This document shows, piece after piece, positions 14,315 to 15,603 of a stretch of DNA of 15,603 nucleotides. Source of the stretch: JAZDLC01 sp043802345 (GTDB lineage Bacteria > Planctomycetota > B15-G4 > JADJEK01). Where the stretch lies: positions 1 through 15,603 of the forward strand of contig JAZDLC010000150.1 of the NCBI GenBank assembly GCA_043802345.1, written 5' to 3'. Numbering within the stretch: the stretch's first letter is position 1; every line of letters starts with the position of its first letter. The notes under the pieces were generated by a model that saw nothing but the letters and a program-made list of their open reading frames with translations, was not told the origin of the DNA and did not search any database. The translations under genes and the position numbers were made by a program.

Positions 14315-15043
14315 ATGTCTCGCGTCGCTCCTGTACTCCTTCTCGCTTCCCTCTGCTACGCAGTCGGTCTCGCGCTGGAGGGCCAGGAATCGACGTCGCC
14401 CGTTCCGGTTGCAGAGATCACGCCCGACCTCGACGGCGCGGGGTGGACTGAGCTCTTTCCCGAGGCCTCACTCAAGGGCTGGAAGCACAACTGCACCGAG
14501 AAGACCTGGTCGCTGAAAGACGGCGTGCTCACCTGCAATGGTGACATCAACGGCGGGCTCATCTCCGAGAAGGTCTACAAGAACTTCGAGATCGCCTTCG
14601 AGTGGCAGCACCAGCGCCACGCCGGCAACGCCGGCTTCTTCATCTGGGTGCCGCACATGCCGGAGAAGGGGCTCCCGACCGGCATCGAGGTGCAGATCCT
14701 CGACCTCGGGTATGCCGAGGAATGGGAGAAGAGCAAGGGATCCCCACCGGACTGGTTCACCTGCCACGGCGACATCTTCCCGTGCGGCACGTCCAAGATG
14801 AAGCCGTTCCCTCCCGTGGCCCCGGACGGCGCGCGCAGCTTCCCGACCAAGGAGACGACGCGCCGCGTCGGCGAGTGGAACCAGTACTACATTCGCTGCA
14901 TCAATGGGGAGGTGCGCCTCTGGGTCAACGGCGTCGAGGTCTCAGGCGGCACGGCGTGCGAGCCGGCGGAGGGTCCGATCGCCTTCGAGGCGGAGGGCGC
15001 CCCCATCCTCTATCGAAACATCAGGATCCGGGAGCTGCCGTGA
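14315..15043 (+). CDS. DUF1080 / 3-keto-disaccharide hydrolase domain protein, exported
   Basis: 242 residues with a signal peptide (MSRVAPVLLLASLCYAVGLA, cleavage near residue 21-25), then one complete DUF1080 domain (Pfam 3-keto-disaccharide hydrolase). The fold is a concanavalin-like jelly roll. Characteristic pieces are WTELFPEASLKGWKHN, TWSLKDGVLTCNGD, the strand FEIAFEWQHQRHAGNAGFFI, GLPTGIEVQILDL, EWNQYYIRCINGEVRLWVNG and the terminal GPIAFEAEGAPILYRNIRIREL. Proteins of this family are abundant in Planctomycetota, Verrucomicrobiota and Bacteroidota, and some cleave 3-keto-glycosides in a periplasmic oxidative route of glycoside breakdown. Oxidoreductase partners for that route are not visible nearby, although a sulfatase lies about 13 kb upstream. 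GAGAGGG is 6 nt before the ATG. A mutated copy lies at 12689-12975. After the TGA there is a GC stem-loop (15050-15055/15061-15066) without a T-tract. Confidence 0.92.
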   Translation: MSRVAPVLLLASLCYAVGLALEGQESTSPVPVAEITPDLDGAGWTELFPEASLKGWKHNCTEKTWSLKDGVLTCNGDINGGLISEKVYKNFEIAFEWQHQRHAGNAGFFIWVPHMPEKGLPTGIEVQILDLGYAEEWEKSKGSPPDWFTCHGDIFPCGTSKMKPFPPVAPDGARSFPTKETTRRVGEWNQYYIRCINGEVRLWVNGVEVSGGTACEPAEGPIAFEAEGAPILYRNIRIRELP

Positions 15044-15157
15044 TGCGGGTCCGCCCGTCCGGCGGATCTGGTGCTTCTTGTCCCGGCACCGTACCCGCCA
15101 TTTCACTTCGCGCGAGAGTTGCCCGGCGCAACTGTGATGGACAGCACGGGATCGAAT

Positions 15158-15603
15158 CTAGGAGTCCAACTCGACCGTGGTCTCCTTGCCAGCCTCGACC
15201 TCCACCCCGCGCCGTTCCACATGGCCCAGCGCGCTCTCAACCACAAGCGTGTAGGAACCGGGTGGGATGTCGGAGGCCGAGAGGCTGGGCTCTCCATCAT
15301 CGTCCTGTCGCAGTGGAATCTCATTTCCGCTGGCACTCACGAGTCGAATGACATCCGTTTCCAGTCGCCTCTCGTCCACCGTGATCCGGATTCGTCCACC
15401 ATGGAAGAGAGGAATCTCCACCTCCATCGGTACTCTGTCCTTCTCGACGAGAATCGTGACGATGTTGCTACTGAACTCCGGGGCCAGAGCAGCGAACTTG
15501 TATTCGCCGGGCTCGGCGAATTCCAGCACGAACGTACCATCCGGATTGGTCTCCAGAATTGTGAATTTTGGCCCTGCAACCATCACCTGTGGAGGTCTCG
15601 TGG
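15158..15603 (-). CDS. Carboxypeptidase-regulatory-like / Cna-B-type beta-sandwich domain protein, 5' end outside the window
   Basis: 3'-terminal part of a gene that runs off the right edge: the frame is open to the last base (codons ACG AGA CCT CCA CAG precede GTG 15586), so the start is not visible and the GTG is probably internal. About 148 residues are seen. Two repeats of a beta-sandwich pattern appear: FTILETNPDGTFVLEFAEPG followed by EYKFAALAPEF, and LVSASGNEIPLRQDDDGEPS followed by SDIPPGSYTLVVESALG. The 'G-x-Y-x-hydrophobic-x-V' strand ends with VEVEAGKETTVELDS, typical of the carboxypeptidase regulatory-like/SpaA superfamily. Such domains are usually extracellular modules in long surface or secreted proteins. 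The gene converges with the DUF1080 gene across 114 nt. Whether it carries an enzyme domain further upstream cannot be seen. Confidence 0.75.
   Translation of the reverse strand, partial: TRPPQVMVAGPKFTILETNPDGTFVLEFAEPGEYKFAALAPEFSSNIVTILVEKDRVPMEVEIPLFHGGRIRITVDERRLETDVIRLVSASGNEIPLRQDDDGEPSLSASDIPPGSYTLVVESALGHVERRGVEVEAGKETTVELDS

Noticed and set aside
15050..15090. Stem-loops after the DUF1080 gene as terminators
   Set aside because: TCCGCC/GGCGGA and GGTGC/GCACC can pair, but the stems are 5-6 bp and no T-run follows, so I do not call an intrinsic terminator.

Overview
The window is a high-GC (roughly 60-65% by eye) bacterial chromosomal segment with 12 protein-coding genes or remnants, one nonsense-mutated gene copy and one clear intrinsic terminator. 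I see no rRNA, tRNA, CRISPR array, transposase, integrase or phage gene. A formylglycine-type sulfatase, a secreted tricorn-type protease, a 3-keto-disaccharide hydrolase-domain (DUF1080) protein, a carboxypeptidase-regulatory-like beta-sandwich protein and a eukaryote-like citrate synthase together suggest an uncultured or environmental heterotroph of the Planctomycetota/Acidobacteriota/Eisenbacteria kind. The phylum cannot be fixed from these genes alone.

Layout. (1) 1-4092, plus strand: a tightly packed set of sulfatase (5' end outside the window), short-chain dehydrogenase, UDP-sugar dehydrogenase (ATGA overlap) and a shortened glycosyltransferase (25-nt overlap). This looks like a carbohydrate-handling operon for sulfated or uronic-acid sugars. 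It ends in a hairpin without a T-tract. (2) 4366-5736: citrate synthase as a stand-alone gene with a 5'-UTR hairpin and a strong intrinsic terminator. (3) 5826-6413: a conserved-looking 195-residue protein of unknown function with a strong ribosome binding site. (4) 6439-11684, minus strand: a large secreted tricorn protease homologue followed by a family 2 glycosyltransferase with long extensions, then possibly a small two-helix membrane protein. (5) 11830-15603: an accessory, decaying region. It holds an ATPase_2/DUF234-type ATPase with two apparent in-frame internal deletions, a nonsense-mutated copy of the DUF1080 gene, an SEC-C zinc-motif protein, the intact DUF1080 gene, and the 3' end of a regulatory-domain protein that runs off the window.

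The main recurring theme is gene decay without visible mobile elements. Three genes (glycosyltransferase 3565-4092, ATPase 11830-12552, DUF1080 copy about 12689-12975) keep recognisable family ends but lack internal pieces or carry a stop. I found no convincing new defence, secretion or biosynthetic system. The most useful follow-ups are the decayed ATPase, the duplicated DUF1080 locus around the SEC-C gene, the UDP-sugar dehydrogenase with an altered C-terminal motif, and the unassigned 195-residue protein.
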